The notes under the pieces: model-generated
Database searches by the model: none
What the model was told of the DNA's origin: nothing
The model's input: only the letters and a program-made list of their open reading frames with translations
Position numbers and translations under genes: made by a program
From: Accumulibacter sp.
GTDB lineage: Bacteria > Pseudomonadota > Gammaproteobacteria > Burkholderiales > Rhodocyclaceae
Length of the DNA stretch: 64,000 nucleotides
Direction: 5' to 3'
Assembly: GCF_036625195.1 (NCBI RefSeq)
Contig: NZ_JAZKUG010000001.1
Location: 3,472,001 to 3,536,000 of the forward strand
Shown: positions 1 through 8,811 of the stretch, piece by piece
How the letters are laid out: each line of letters begins with the position of its first letter
How positions within the stretch are numbered: position 1 is the stretch's first letter

Positions 1-32
1 TCGTTGGCGCGAACAAGATCCTGATCCGCTGA
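1..32 (+). CDS. possible 3' end of a gene entering from the left
   Basis: The first bases read in one frame as VGANKILIR followed by a TGA at 30-32, which could be the last codons of a plus-strand gene whose body lies outside the window. Nothing else supports it, and no family can be named from nine residues. The next gene is on the opposite strand and would be convergent. Confidence 0.25.
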   Translation, partial: VGANKILIR

Positions 33-230
33 CGACCGCTGCCATGCCCTGCCGCGGGCCTTGATACCTGCGTCAGGGCACTGAAACCACCTGGACTCGG
101 CGGGGTGCAGTAGTTGCAGCGCCCCGCCGACGCGTCGACGCCAGACGGAGGTCGCGGCTGCGACGCGGCGCATCGTGGCGCCGGCTGCGTCCAGGGCCTT
201 CCTTGCAGGCCGCCTCGTCGTCAGTCGCTC

Positions 231-1370
231 TCATCGCCGACGACCGCTGAGCTTCCCGCCGAGGCGCAGCGCCGGTATCTCGACGAGCCGATGGAGGAGC
301 GAGGCGAGGAGCAGCGCGGCTCCCCAGACGACGACGAGCAGCAAGGGCTGGCGCACGAGCCAGTCGCGCGCCCAGCCGACGCCGAGCAGCGTGTTGATGA
401 CGAAGCCGTGCGTCAGGTAGAGCGAATAGGAAACGTCGCCACTCCACACCAGCCCCCTCTGCCAGGGCAGCCACAGGCGACCATGGCGCTCGAGCCCGAG
501 CAGCCCGACGATCGCCACCGCGGCGGGGAGACCGAAGCTGAACACCGCGTGTTCCAGGACCGCGTTTCCCTGCAGCTCGGCCACGTCGTGGGCGCTGAGT
601 CCGGCCTGGCCGATGAGCGACTGGCTGATGCAGGTTCCCAGGACGGCGGCGACACCGAAGGCGCCGATGCCGGCGGCGGCCAGCAGGGCGCTCACCGCTG
701 GCGAGGGTGGCCCACAGCGGCGCAGCAGGCCATAAGCGACGACGCCGAAGGCGAACTCCAGCCAGTGCGCGCTGGACAGGAAGCGGGCAGCCTGTTGCAG
801 CGCCGGACTGTCGGCTGGCCCCGTGAGTGGCAGCAGCGGCAGCACGACCAGGGCGAGAAGCGGGAGTGCGGCGTAGCGGCCCCATGGCAACAGGATGCAG
901 ACGAGGAAGAGCGTGTAGAAGAGGATCTCGTACGACAGGGTCCATGCGACCGTGATGTACGGCTTCGGCACTGGCAGCAGCAGGATCGCGCCGACGAGCG
1001 TCGCCAGCGGCACGCTGGCGCCATCCTTGAGCACCTTCATCGCCACCACCAGCCAGTACACCGGCAGCAGGCGGAAGGCGCGTCGGATGGCGAAGCGCAG
1101 CGCACGCTCGGGTCTGCCGATATCGCCTGCATGGGCACTGCAGATCACGACGCCGCTGAGCACGAAGAAGACGTCGACGCCGGCAAAGCCCGCCCTGAAG
1201 ACGTTCTGCCACAGGACCTCGCCCGTATGGACCGCGTACAGAGTCCCGGTGTGGTAGAGCATCACGAGCAGTGCGGCGACGCCGCGCAACGCCTGCAGGC
1301 TGTGCAGCCGCGCCTGCTCCGGAGGTCGTTCGGCAACGGGAAACGGAATCAGGAAAGAAGCCCAACTCAT
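231..1370 (-). CDS. acyltransferase 3 family (OafA/YrhL-like) integral membrane protein
   Basis: 379 aa, about the usual length for the acyltransferase-3 core without the extra SGNH domain. The N-terminus has the family pattern HSLQALRGVAALLVMLYH, with the conserved Arg, and a downstream VDVFFVLSGVV segment typical of the active-site loop and second helix. About ten hydrophobic helices follow, and the Arg-rich tail is cytoplasmic by the positive-inside rule. Family members transfer acetyl or succinyl groups from acyl-CoA to exported sugars or lipids. The nearby sugar transferase and EpsA-like regulator suggest exopolysaccharide decoration, which is inference. The ATG at 1370 is the first good start; the 236 bp to the next gene hold the divergent promoters. 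Confidence 0.85.
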   Translation of the reverse strand: MSWASFLIPFPVAERPPEQARLHSLQALRGVAALLVMLYHTGTLYAVHTGEVLWQNVFRAGFAGVDVFFVLSGVVICSAHAGDIGRPERALRFAIRRAFRLLPVYWLVVAMKVLKDGASVPLATLVGAILLLPVPKPYITVAWTLSYEILFYTLFLVCILLPWGRYAALPLLALVVLPLLPLTGPADSPALQQAARFLSSAHWLEFAFGVVAYGLLRRCGPPSPAVSALLAAAGIGAFGVAAVLGTCISQSLIGQAGLSAHDVAELQGNAVLEHAVFSFGLPAAVAIVGLLGLERHGRLWLPWQRGLVWSGDVSYSLYLTHGFVINTLLGVGWARDWLVRQPLLLVVVWGAALLLASLLHRLVEIPALRLGGKLSGRRR

Positions 1371-1606
1371 TGCTAAATATGATTGTTCAAAAATATGGAT
1401 CGAGACGTCCCGGCAGTATGGCGGACTCGCCTTCAGAAGTCGCAGACTTAATTGGCACTTCGTTGATCCATCAGGACTAGTCCGATCGGGTCATTGCCCG
1501 CCGGGAGGGGCGACGGTAAATTGGGAACCGTGGAATAGGGACTGAAGAACCAGTTTCCTGATCACAGACCATGATTTTATGAATAATTAAGGAAAGGAAA
1601 CCAACC

Positions 1607-2275
1607 ATGGAACTGAAAAACATCGCCAGGGGTATTGCCGCCCTGGGCCTCGCGGCCGCTATTGCTGCTCCTGCGTCTGCCGCTACGGTCAACATCAGTG
1701 GCTACACCAATGGCGGTCCGTCGAGTGTCAGCGTCGCCGCCCCGGCTTATAGCGGGGGAGCCGGCCAGTTCTCGGGCACTCTCGACGGCAACGCGTTCAC
1801 TACTTTCTGCGCCGAGCTGACGCAGAGCTTCAACTTCAATACCAACTACACGTACTCGATCGTTTCCGGCACGACGGCGTGGACCAACCCCGTCTATCTG
1901 GGGCTGAGCCGCCTGGTGACGTGGCTTGCGGCCAATCCGACGTTCAACAACAGCGCCGACAAGTCGGCCGCCATGCAGTCGGCGGTGTGGGAGGTGATCT
2001 ACGAAACGAGCGGCACCTACAATCTGGCCGGCGGCACGTTTACGGCGACCAGCGGAACCGGCAGCACGCAAACTGCGATCAACAACCTGAACGCGCAGTG
2101 GGGCAATATCAACACGACCCTGCCGACGCTTTTCGCAGACAAGCTGGTCAACCCCGAGCGTCAGGATTTCCTGTTGACGACCCCGGTTCCGGAGCCGGAG
2201 GCTTTCGCGATGATGCTGGCTGGACTCGGACTGGTTGGAGCGATTGCCCGCCGTCGCAGCCGCTCGGGCGTCTGA
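1607..2275 (+). CDS. PEP-CTERM sorting domain protein with a thioester-like FC...Q-x-A-x-W pattern
   Basis: 222 aa exported surface protein. Residues 1-25 are a signal peptide ending near APASA. The C-terminus (about 193-222) is a classical PEP-CTERM signal: VPEPEAF, a hydrophobic helix, then ARRRSR. Such proteins are processed by an exosortase and delivered to the cell surface or exopolysaccharide matrix. The body is Ser/Thr/Gly/Ala-rich. It carries FCAEL (Cys68) and about 56 residues later AAMQSAVWE (Gln124), resembling the Cys and Gln of bacterial thioester adhesin domains; this match is inference. Start ATG is preceded by AAGGAAAG. A TGGCAC near 1455 is only half of an RpoN promoter, so regulation is unclear. 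Confidence 0.82.
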   Translation: MELKNIARGIAALGLAAAIAAPASAATVNISGYTNGGPSSVSVAAPAYSGGAGQFSGTLDGNAFTTFCAELTQSFNFNTNYTYSIVSGTTAWTNPVYLGLSRLVTWLAANPTFNNSADKSAAMQSAVWEVIYETSGTYNLAGGTFTATSGTGSTQTAINNLNAQWGNINTTLPTLFADKLVNPERQDFLLTTPVPEPEAFAMMLAGLGLVGAIARRRSRSGV

Positions 2276-2722
2276 TCGACTGCGTGAGTGCATTATCCGC
2301 GCCATTATGGGAAGCGAATCGCGAACATGATGGCGCGGATGCGCCAGATTCTTGGATAATGCCAGCGGCCGGGGTCATCTCATGGCGCCGAGGCGACTCA
2401 CTGGATCGATTTATGGCAGTCGGGGGCTGATGGCAGAAGGCCGCCTTCGGCGGTAGCGCACGAATCAATCAATTCCCCGACCCCTTCGGTTGGCGTGCGG
2501 CGAATGCGTCGGACGCGGACCAGACGAGGACCACGGTCAGCTGTCGGCCTGCCCTTTTCGACAGGGTCCTGCGAACCGGATCACGGTTGCGGGACGCCCG
2601 CGCTCAAGCCTGTCTGATCCGCCATCGACTTTGGCTCGTCGGCACGAAGCGGCGACATCCTCGCGGCGCTGGGTGAACCATCGACGGGTGAAGTGCGGCA
2701 GCGGCTGATCAACCAGCGGGGT
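2276..2722. other. gene-free stretch with one inverted repeat
   Basis: About 450 bp between the PEP-CTERM gene and the convergent stop of the EpsA-like gene. It holds an inverted repeat with perfect 10-bp arms, TCCGCGCCAT at 2296-2305 and ATGGCGCGGA at 2330-2339, with a 24-nt loop and no T-run. A short GCCGCCTTCGGCGG hairpin lies near 2443. The short open frames here have no coding character. Confidence 0.5.
2296..2339. repeat. 10-bp perfect inverted repeat downstream of PEP-CTERM gene
   Basis: Arms at 2296-2305 and 2330-2339 match exactly. It sits 20 bp after the PEP-CTERM stop codon and could act as an mRNA 3' stabiliser or a factor-dependent terminator. The absent U-tract argues against a strong intrinsic terminator. 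Confidence 0.4.
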
Positions 2723-3526
2723 TCAGCCCGCGGCGAGGGCGCGACTGCCGGAAGTGCTCATTGTGTCGAGCTTGCCAACCGCCTGCGCCCGGTTGCTGAC
2801 GTTGATCTTCTGGAAAATGCTCTTCAGGTGGTTCTTGACCGTGAAACCACTGATGCCGAGGATCATGCCGATCTCGATGTTGGTCTTGCCGCAGCGAACC
2901 CATTCCAGGATCTCGCGCTCACGGTTGCTGAGGCTGTTGACGCCAAGCGAATCGAACGTTGCCGGCTGGCCGGCGCGCGCCCTTGCCTGAGTGGGCAGGG
3001 CTTCGATCTTGCTCACCGCGGCGTCGACATGCGGCAGGAGCAGCTCGAACAGCCGTCGCTCCTCGTTGCTGAAGGGCTGTCGCTGCCGCAGCAGGATGTA
3101 CAGGTGATCGACGCGGACGCGCGTATCCGAGATGGCGTGGCAGAGGGCGTGCTTCATCGTCGCCAGGGCGGCGTGCGGCTCGCTCCCGGCAAGGTAACGC
3201 GCGAAATCGCGGCAAAGCGCGGCCGGTCCGGCGCTGTCGGCTGCTGCAACCCAATCTTCGTGCATCCGCTCGCCAATCATTTGCAGCGTCTGCGGCGGCA
3301 GCAGCGAGGTGCGCATTCCCGGAATCGCGGAAACGACATCGTATTGATAGGCCTCATTCCCGAGCGAGCCATTGCAGGAGAACAGCACGTCGTGCGGGAT
3401 CATGCGGCGGACATCCCCCTGCAACCACAACAGGAGGCTCAAGTGGCTTTCCACCGCCAGTGAAGCGCGCATCGTCCTCACCAGCAGGGTGCTGTCGAAG
3501 TCGTTTGCCGATGCAGTCAGGATCAT
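2723..3526 (-). CDS. epsA: LuxR-family transcriptional regulator, EpsA-like (PEP-CTERM / exopolysaccharide associated)
   Basis: 267 aa from the ATG at 3526; the frame stays open to 3637 (304 aa), but the shorter form fits the usual EpsA size. The last ~65 residues are a LuxR helix-turn-helix: LSNREREILEWVRCGKTN, then IGMILGISGFTVKNHLKSIF. The N-terminal ~190 residues form an alpha/beta domain without recognisable PAS or receiver motifs, as in EpsA regulators found beside exosortase/PEP-CTERM exopolysaccharide loci. It is divergent from the sugar transferase that starts exopolysaccharide synthesis, the usual EpsA-EpsB arrangement, so it probably controls that gene. The symbol rests on context plus the HTH. 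Confidence 0.72.
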   Translation of the reverse strand: MILTASANDFDSTLLVRTMRASLAVESHLSLLLWLQGDVRRMIPHDVLFSCNGSLGNEAYQYDVVSAIPGMRTSLLPPQTLQMIGERMHEDWVAAADSAGPAALCRDFARYLAGSEPHAALATMKHALCHAISDTRVRVDHLYILLRQRQPFSNEERRLFELLLPHVDAAVSKIEALPTQARARAGQPATFDSLGVNSLSNREREILEWVRCGKTNIEIGMILGISGFTVKNHLKSIFQKINVSNRAQAVGKLDTMSTSGSRALAAG

Positions 3527-3937
3527 CTGGTCTCTCTGTTTCTGGAACACGCTTGCCTGGCGGCAACCGGGCTCGTCGATAATCATCTTCGGGCCACAGG
3601 CCAGCGCGACAGCGTGCCTTCTCTTGTCGCTCGGCACTCTCCCTCATGCACTTGCCAGCGGCTCGCGCAGTCAGTGGGCGCCGTCGTCCGTGGAGCAACC
3701 GACGGCGGTCGACAACCGCATGTCGTCAGCCGCTGACGGGTCGGCTTTCACGTTTCCGACGGAGCGAAGCTTGCCATGCGCGAGATTTCCATCGTGAGAA
3801 CTACGTCACGGTGACAGCGCCTTCGGCCGATAGAATGGCGGCGTGATGACAGACTCATCGGCCCGGCCGTTTGGCGCGGGACGATACGCGTCGGGTGGTG
3901 TGACGAGACGCGCTTTTTCTTGCGGGAAGCGATGGCG

Positions 3938-5326
3938 ATGGCCAGAAACAGACCATTTTTCGGTGTCAATAGGGTAGGCGGCTCCCTGTTCCAGTTCGTC
4001 GAGTCGATGGTCGACCCGACGGCTCAGATCGGTGCGCTGCTCCTGCTGATGTCCTGGTCCGGCGATGATGCCTACAATCATTATCTGGTCCTTGGCGTGC
4101 TCCTCTTTGCGCTCAGCTTTCCGGGAAGAAGCCTGATTCAGTTGCGGCTGCGGCATGTGATCCGTGAAGTATTTCTCAACTGGCTGGCGAGCGCCTCGTT
4201 GCTGATTTTCTTCGGCTGGGCGACGAGTCTCTACAAGATTTTTCCGCGGGAGGTCCTGCTCGGTCTGCTGTGGTTGACTCCCCTCTTGCAACTCGTTGGT
4301 CATTTGCTCCTCCGGCAGCTGATGCCACTGCTGCTGCGCGCGGGCGGCCCGGCACGGCGGGGAGTCATCGTCGGTTGCAACAGCCTCGGAAAACACCTGG
4401 CGGCCCAGATCGCGGCGCATCCCATGCTGGGAATCAGGCTGGACGGCTATTTCGATGACCGTGAAGTCGAGCGTCTCGGCATTGCTGCCGACCAGCTGAA
4501 GGGAAGGCTGGCCGATGTCGCCGAATACGCGAAGAAGGAGGCTGTCGATGTGATCTACCTGGCGTTGCCGATGGCGACGCAACCGCGAATCCTCGCACTG
4601 CTCGATGCGCTGCGCGATACGACGGCTTCGCTCTATTTCGTCCCCGACGTTTTCGTCACGGACCTCATCCAGGCGCGCATGGATGCGGTCGGGCGGGTGC
4701 CGGTGATGGTCGTGCGCGACACGCCCTTTGCCGGGCTGAACGGGATCGTCAAGCGCTGCAGCGACATCATCATCTCGTTGCTGATTCTCGTCCTTATTTC
4801 GCCGATCCTGCTTCTGGTGGCATTGCTGGTGAAGCTGGACTCGGCCGGGCCGATCATCTTCAAACAGCGCCGCTACGGACTCGACGGCAAGGAGATCATC
4901 GTCTACAAGTTCCGCTCGATGTCGGTCTGCGAGGACGGGCCGCTGGTCGCGCAGGCCTGCCGCGGCGACACCCGCGTGACGCGCGCCGGCGCGATCCTGC
5001 GCAGGACCTCGCTCGACGAGCTGCCGCAGTTCTTCAACGTCCTGCAGGGCAGGATGAGCATCGTCGGCCCACGGCCGCATGCGGTCGCGCACAACGAGAC
5101 CTACCGCAAGCTGATCAAGGGTTACATGGTGCGCCACAAGGTGAAGCCGGGAATCACCGGCTGGGCGCAGGTCAATGGCTATCGCGGCGAGACGCAGACA
5201 CTAGACAAAATGGAGGGCCGCGTAGCGTACGACCTCGAGTACCTGCGCAACTGGTCGCTGAAGCTCGACCTGTACATCATCTTCCGCACCATCGCCCTCG
5301 TCTTCAAGGATGCCGGTGCGTACTGA
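3938..5326 (+). CDS. undecaprenyl-phosphate glucose phosphotransferase (WcaJ/EpsB-type polyprenyl glycosylphosphotransferase)
   Basis: 462 aa from ATG 3938, chosen because GGGAAG lies 8 bp upstream; ATG 3932 and TTG 3920 are in frame. Four to five N-terminal membrane helices (to about 135) are followed by a Rossmann-like domain around GVIVGCNSLGKHLA. A further membrane segment (KRCSDIIISLLILVLIS, ~271-287) leads into the bacterial sugar transferase domain with FKQRRYG, YKFRSM, the catalytic-region LDELPQF (~357) and SIVGPRPHA. The enzyme moves a hexose-1-phosphate from a nucleotide sugar to undecaprenyl phosphate at the inner membrane, the first step of exopolysaccharide repeat assembly. The rest of an eps cluster is not adjacent. 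Confidence 0.88.
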   Translation: MARNRPFFGVNRVGGSLFQFVESMVDPTAQIGALLLLMSWSGDDAYNHYLVLGVLLFALSFPGRSLIQLRLRHVIREVFLNWLASASLLIFFGWATSLYKIFPREVLLGLLWLTPLLQLVGHLLLRQLMPLLLRAGGPARRGVIVGCNSLGKHLAAQIAAHPMLGIRLDGYFDDREVERLGIAADQLKGRLADVAEYAKKEAVDVIYLALPMATQPRILALLDALRDTTASLYFVPDVFVTDLIQARMDAVGRVPVMVVRDTPFAGLNGIVKRCSDIIISLLILVLISPILLLVALLVKLDSAGPIIFKQRRYGLDGKEIIVYKFRSMSVCEDGPLVAQACRGDTRVTRAGAILRRTSLDELPQFFNVLQGRMSIVGPRPHAVAHNETYRKLIKGYMVRHKVKPGITGWAQVNGYRGETQTLDKMEGRVAYDLEYLRNWSLKLDLYIIFRTIALVFKDAGAY

Positions 5327-6041
5327 GGGCTGGTCTTGCCGGCTACGGCCGCTCTGGACGGCGATGCTGCTCGGGCTGACGCCCGCCGTCGCAGGCGTAG
5401 CGGCGGCTGCCGAGGCGCGGGCGCAGGAGGCGCCACCCCGGCTGTCAAAGCGGCCGGATCCGTTTCGTCTGAGCATCGAGCGCTCGCAGTATGTCCTGCA
5501 GGGCAACCACGCTGGCCTTTCCGGCAGTGCCGGGACGAGCCGGCAGCGGCGGGTGGCGACCCCGGGCCCCTTCGCGCCGCTGATCGAACGTCAGGCGCGT
5601 GCGAAAGGGGTCGATCCGGAGCTGGTGCACGCGGTGATCCGTGCCGAATCGGCGTACCGGGCGGACGCCATCTCGCCGAAGGGTGCCGTCGGACTGATGC
5701 AGCTGATGCCGGCCACCGCAAGGCGCTTCGGTGTCGTCGATCGCGAGCATCCCGAGAGCAACGTCAGTGCCGGGACGGCGTACCTGCGGCTGCTTCTCGA
5801 CCGCTTCAACAGCGTGCCCCTGGCGCTGGCCGCCTACAACGCCGGCGAGGGGGCCGTCATGCGCCATGGCAACCAGATCCCCCCCTATGCCGAAACCAGG
5901 GGTTATGTGGCGCGCATCCTCCGTGACTACGGTGACACGCCGATCGCGCCGGTTCCGTTGCCGCATCCCTATGCCACAGGGCTGCGGCTGGCCGACGCCG
6001 AGCTGGCGCCGTATCGCCTGATCCGGACTCGCTCGCGCTGA
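5310..6041 (+). CDS. periplasmic lytic transglycosylase (SLT domain)
   Basis: 243 aa, overlapping the sugar transferase stop by 17 bp, so the two are probably co-transcribed. An N-terminal signal sequence ends near residue 34-40. The SLT domain covers about 88-205. IRAESAYRADAISPKGAVGL carries catalytic Glu113, followed by MQLMPATARRFGV and the later LALAAYNAGEGAV motif. These enzymes cleave the MurNAc-GlcNAc bond with anhydro product formation. Coupling to the sugar transferase suggests local opening of peptidoglycan for polysaccharide export, but a housekeeping role is equally possible. Confidence 0.88.
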   Translation: MPVRTEGWSCRLRPLWTAMLLGLTPAVAGVAAAAEARAQEAPPRLSKRPDPFRLSIERSQYVLQGNHAGLSGSAGTSRQRRVATPGPFAPLIERQARAKGVDPELVHAVIRAESAYRADAISPKGAVGLMQLMPATARRFGVVDREHPESNVSAGTAYLRLLLDRFNSVPLALAAYNAGEGAVMRHGNQIPPYAETRGYVARILRDYGDTPIAPVPLPHPYATGLRLADAELAPYRLIRTRSR

Positions 6042-6196
6042 CCCGCCGGGCGCACCGCGCGCCCCGGCCATCCCGAAAAGCCTGCCTCTCACCTCGTCGC
6101 TGGACCATGCGGGCTGCAACGCGCGCCGCAGCAGCGACCTGCGGCCAGCGGGCCGCAAGATGCCGTTTGCCGGACGAACTGCCCGCGCGCGACGCC

Positions 6197-6235
6197 AGAA
6201 AAAAAATGGCCCGCCAAGCGGGGACTGGGCGGGCC
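6197..6235 (-). terminator. intrinsic terminator 1 for the minus-strand gene (distal copy)
   Basis: Arms GGCCCGCC (6208-6215) and GGCGGGCC (6228-6235) pair perfectly. Read on the minus strand, the stem is followed by A then eight Ts (complement of 6199-6206), the standard rho-independent layout. It is the second of two terminators met by transcripts of the gene at 6553-7281. Confidence 0.75.
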
Positions 6236-6373
6236 GGGTGAAGCAGTCGCCGAGCCACTTTGGGGGGAGGAAGAGAGGGAGGTGAGTGCTCCGGCGACAG
6301 AACGAATGCTACCGACTCGAGGCGGCGGGATCTGTGACGTAATGCGCAGGGGAGATGCCGGCGCGCGACGCCG

Positions 6374-6412
6374 GAAAAAGAAACGGCCCGCCAGGGGGGG
6401 ACTGAGCGGGCC
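6374..6412 (-). terminator. intrinsic terminator 2 for the minus-strand gene (proximal copy)
   Basis: GGCCCGC (6385-6391) pairs with GCGGGCC (6406-6412), with a C/G-rich loop. On the minus strand the stem is followed by GTTTCTTTTT. It is the duplicate of the terminator at 6197-6235 and lies nearer the gene end. Confidence 0.68.
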
Positions 6413-6552
6413 GGGTGAAGCAGTCGCCGGACCACTTGGGGGGAGGGGGGAGGGGGAGGGAAGTGCCCCGGCGACAGAACGAATGCTACAGACTTGAAGT
6501 CCCGGGATCTGTGAAGTAGTTGGCCTTTTGTGTCACAACGTGTAGCGAATGC

Positions 6553-7281
6553 TCAGGCGAAGGGATCGGCGGCAGCGGCGAACAGCTGCGCGAGCAGCGC
6601 ACGCTCCTTGCCGTCGATCGAGTCGAGGAACTCGCCGGCCGGGCCCATGCAACGAAAAGCGTTGAGGCCGCGGTCGAGGAACTCGTGCAGCTCGGCGAGA
6701 CCGGCGAGCTGCGCCGGAGCGCGCATCAGCCGCAGCATGGTGCCGAGCAGCGGCTTGCCGGCGACGCGGTCGAGGGCTTCGCCGGTCTGCCGGATCAGCA
6801 TCACCTGGCGCTCCCGCTCCGGCCGGCAGCCGACGGCGCGGTAGGCGGCGGCATAGGCCTCCTCGTCGATACGCTCGATCATCCCGGCGCGCTCGAGTTC
6901 GGCCACCATCGCCGAGTCGAGTTCCTCGGACAGCGCGTCGACCTCGACCGCCAGGGCAACGCTTTGCAGGGCCGAAGTCGGCAACATGCGGATCAACAGG
7001 GGCAGGATGCGCTCGACCTCCTCGTCACGGCTGCTGAAATCCTTCGGGCCGTAGAGATCGGAGAGGAAGAAGCGGGCGGCAGCGCCGAAACGGGGGCTGG
7101 CCAGCAGATCGGCATGGGTGCGCGCCAGGCGCCCCGCCTGCCACTCGCGCAGGCGCAGGCGCTTCGCCGCTGCCGCCGGCTCGCTGTTCGCCTGCAGGCG
7201 CAGGCGCTTGGCCGTCTGCAGGTGCTGCCGCAACGCTGCTGTGCACTGCCGTTTCTCGATCGAGACGCTTGCATCGTCCAT
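6553..7281 (-). CDS. FFLEELY-motif family protein
   Basis: 242 aa, soluble, mostly helical, no signal peptide. RFFLSDLYGPKDF near residues 70-82 is the family's signature (consensus FFLEELY). Other positions rich in Leu/Ala/Arg suggest a helical bundle. The family occurs mainly in beta- and gammaproteobacteria and has no established function. The gene stands alone: divergent from the aldehyde dehydrogenase and followed by two terminators. The start ATG at 7281 is the only reasonable one near the divergent intergenic region. Confidence 0.75.
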   Translation of the reverse strand: MDDASVSIEKRQCTAALRQHLQTAKRLRLQANSEPAAAAKRLRLREWQAGRLARTHADLLASPRFGAAARFFLSDLYGPKDFSSRDEEVERILPLLIRMLPTSALQSVALAVEVDALSEELDSAMVAELERAGMIERIDEEAYAAAYRAVGCRPERERQVMLIRQTGEALDRVAGKPLLGTMLRLMRAPAQLAGLAELHEFLDRGLNAFRCMGPAGEFLDSIDGKERALLAQLFAAAADPFA

Positions 7282-7392
7282 GGCGGCGGATTATGCCTTG
7301 CCTGATCGGCGCTGTTTAGAGGCCATCGCCTAACCGGCGGCAGCGGCAGCGACTACACTGGCCGCTGACCGAACCTCTGCCAGGAGCAAGCC

Positions 7393-8811
7393 ATGCCCCA
7401 TCCCGAGTCGTTGGCCAACCGCTTTGCCCGCCTGCAGGCAGCGGCGCGCAGCGACCCGAATCCGCCGCGCGCACTGCGCGAACGTCGGTTGCGAACGCTC
7501 GGCCGCCTGCTGCTCGACCACGAGCGGGCGATCGCCGATGCCGTGCGCCAGGACTTCGGCCACCGTTCGCCGGCCGAGACGAGGCTGCTCGAGATCTTCC
7601 CGAGCCACGAGGCGGTCCGGCACGCCCGGCGCCACCTGCGACGCTGGATGCAGCCGCAGGCGCGGCCGGTGTCGCTGTGGTTCCAGCCCGGCAGGGCGGA
7701 AGTGCGCCATCAGCCGCTCGGCGCCGTCGGCATCATCGTCCCCTGGAACTACCCGGTCTTCCTCGCCGCGGCACCGCTGGCGGCGGCGCTGGCGGCGGGC
7801 AACCGGGCGCTGGTCAAGATGTCGGAGAGTACCCCGGCCACCGCCGCTTTGTTCGCCGAACTCGTCGGCCGTCACTTCGCCGACGACGAGCTGTCGGTGG
7901 TCGAGGGCGACGTGACCGTGGCGCGCGAGTTCGCCGCGCTGCCCTTCGACCACCTGCTGTTCACCGGCTCGACGCCGGTCGGCCGGCAGGTCATGCAGGC
8001 GGCCGCCGCCAACCTGACGCCGGTCACCCTCGAACTCGGCGGCAAGTCGCCGGCGATCATCGGTCCGACGCTGGTCGGCAGCCCGGCTTTCGCGCATGCC
8101 GTCGAGAGGATCATCATCGGCAAGTGCCTGAACGCCGGCCAGACCTGCATCGCGCCCGACCATGTCCTGCTGCCGGCAGGTCTGGAGGATTCCTTCGTGC
8201 AGCACGCGCGCGCGGTGCTTGCCCGCTGCTACCCTCACATCGACGACAACGCCGACTACTCGGCGATCGTCGATCAGCGGCAGTATGCCCGCCTCGCGGG
8301 CTACGTCGACGAGGCGCGCGCCGCCGGCGCGACGATCGTCGACCTGCTGCCGGGCGCGACAGCCGATCCGGCACGGCGCCACCTGCCGCCGCTGGCGCTG
8401 CTCGGTGCCAACGACGGGCTGCGCGTCATGCAGGAGGAAATCTTCGGGCCGCTGCTGCCGATCATCCCCTACCGTGACCTCGGCCAGGCGATCCACCACG
8501 TCAACGAGCGACCGCGGCCGCTGGCGCTCTACTACTTCGACAACGACCGCGGCAACATCGAGCGCGTCCTCGACGAAACGGTGTCCGGCGGGGTGACGAT
8601 CAACGACACGATCCTGCACATTGCGCAGGAGGAACTGCCCTTCGGTGGTGTCGGTCCGAGCGGCATGGGCTGCTATCACGGTTTCGCCGGCTTCGAGACC
8701 TTCTCGGTGCGCAAGGCGGTCTTCCGGCAGTCGCGGCTGTCGGCGATCGGCCTTTTCAAGCCGCCCTACGGTGTGCTGTTCGACCGCCTGACGCGTATCC
8801 TGTTGCGATGA
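7393..8811 (+). CDS. coniferyl-type aldehyde dehydrogenase
   Basis: 472 aa NAD(P)-dependent aldehyde dehydrogenase of the class-3-like coniferyl aldehyde dehydrogenase group. Key positions: VPWNYPVF at the cofactor site, FTGSTPVGRQVM, catalytic base region LELGGKSPA (Glu214) and nucleophile GQTCIAP (Cys252). The C-terminal LPFGGVGPSGMG loop is typical. It oxidises aldehydes to acids in the cytoplasm. The next gene overlaps its stop by 4 bp, and a GMC alcohol oxidoreductase follows, so the operon probably runs alcohol to aldehyde to acid. The true substrate cannot be read from the sequence; coniferyl aldehyde is only the family label. Confidence 0.88.
   Translation: MPHPESLANRFARLQAAARSDPNPPRALRERRLRTLGRLLLDHERAIADAVRQDFGHRSPAETRLLEIFPSHEAVRHARRHLRRWMQPQARPVSLWFQPGRAEVRHQPLGAVGIIVPWNYPVFLAAAPLAAALAAGNRALVKMSESTPATAALFAELVGRHFADDELSVVEGDVTVAREFAALPFDHLLFTGSTPVGRQVMQAAAANLTPVTLELGGKSPAIIGPTLVGSPAFAHAVERIIIGKCLNAGQTCIAPDHVLLPAGLEDSFVQHARAVLARCYPHIDDNADYSAIVDQRQYARLAGYVDEARAAGATIVDLLPGATADPARRHLPPLALLGANDGLRVMQEEIFGPLLPIIPYRDLGQAIHHVNERPRPLALYYFDNDRGNIERVLDETVSGGVTINDTILHIAQEELPFGGVGPSGMGCYHGFAGFETFSVRKAVFRQSRLSAIGLFKPPYGVLFDRLTRILLR

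Larger units (their letters stand above)
6185..6520. repeat. tandem imperfect duplication, period 176 bp
   Basis: Copy 1 (6185-6343) and copy 2 (6361-6520) share the start GCGCGCGACGCC, the hairpin, GGGTGAAGCAGTCGCC, a purine run, GCGACAGAACGAATGCTAC and the end GGGATCTGTGA. Copy 2 has a longer G-run (6438-6460: G6-A-G6-A-G5-A-G3) able to form a G-quadruplex on the plus strand. Differences are scattered, so the duplication is not very recent. Confidence 0.8.
6042..6552. other. gene-free stretch holding a duplicated terminator region
   Basis: 510 bp between two convergent genes. No coding signal is seen. Most of it is two imperfect tandem copies of one ~160-bp segment (about 6185-6343 and 6361-6520), each with a hairpin plus A-tract, a G-rich run and the shared tail GCGACAGAACGAATGCTAC. 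Confidence 0.7.

Noticed and set aside
1454..1469. TGGCAC upstream of the first PEP-CTERM gene as an RpoN promoter
   Set aside because: The -12 element is missing: GG-N10 is followed by AT, not GC, and a one-base-shorter spacing gives TTGAT.
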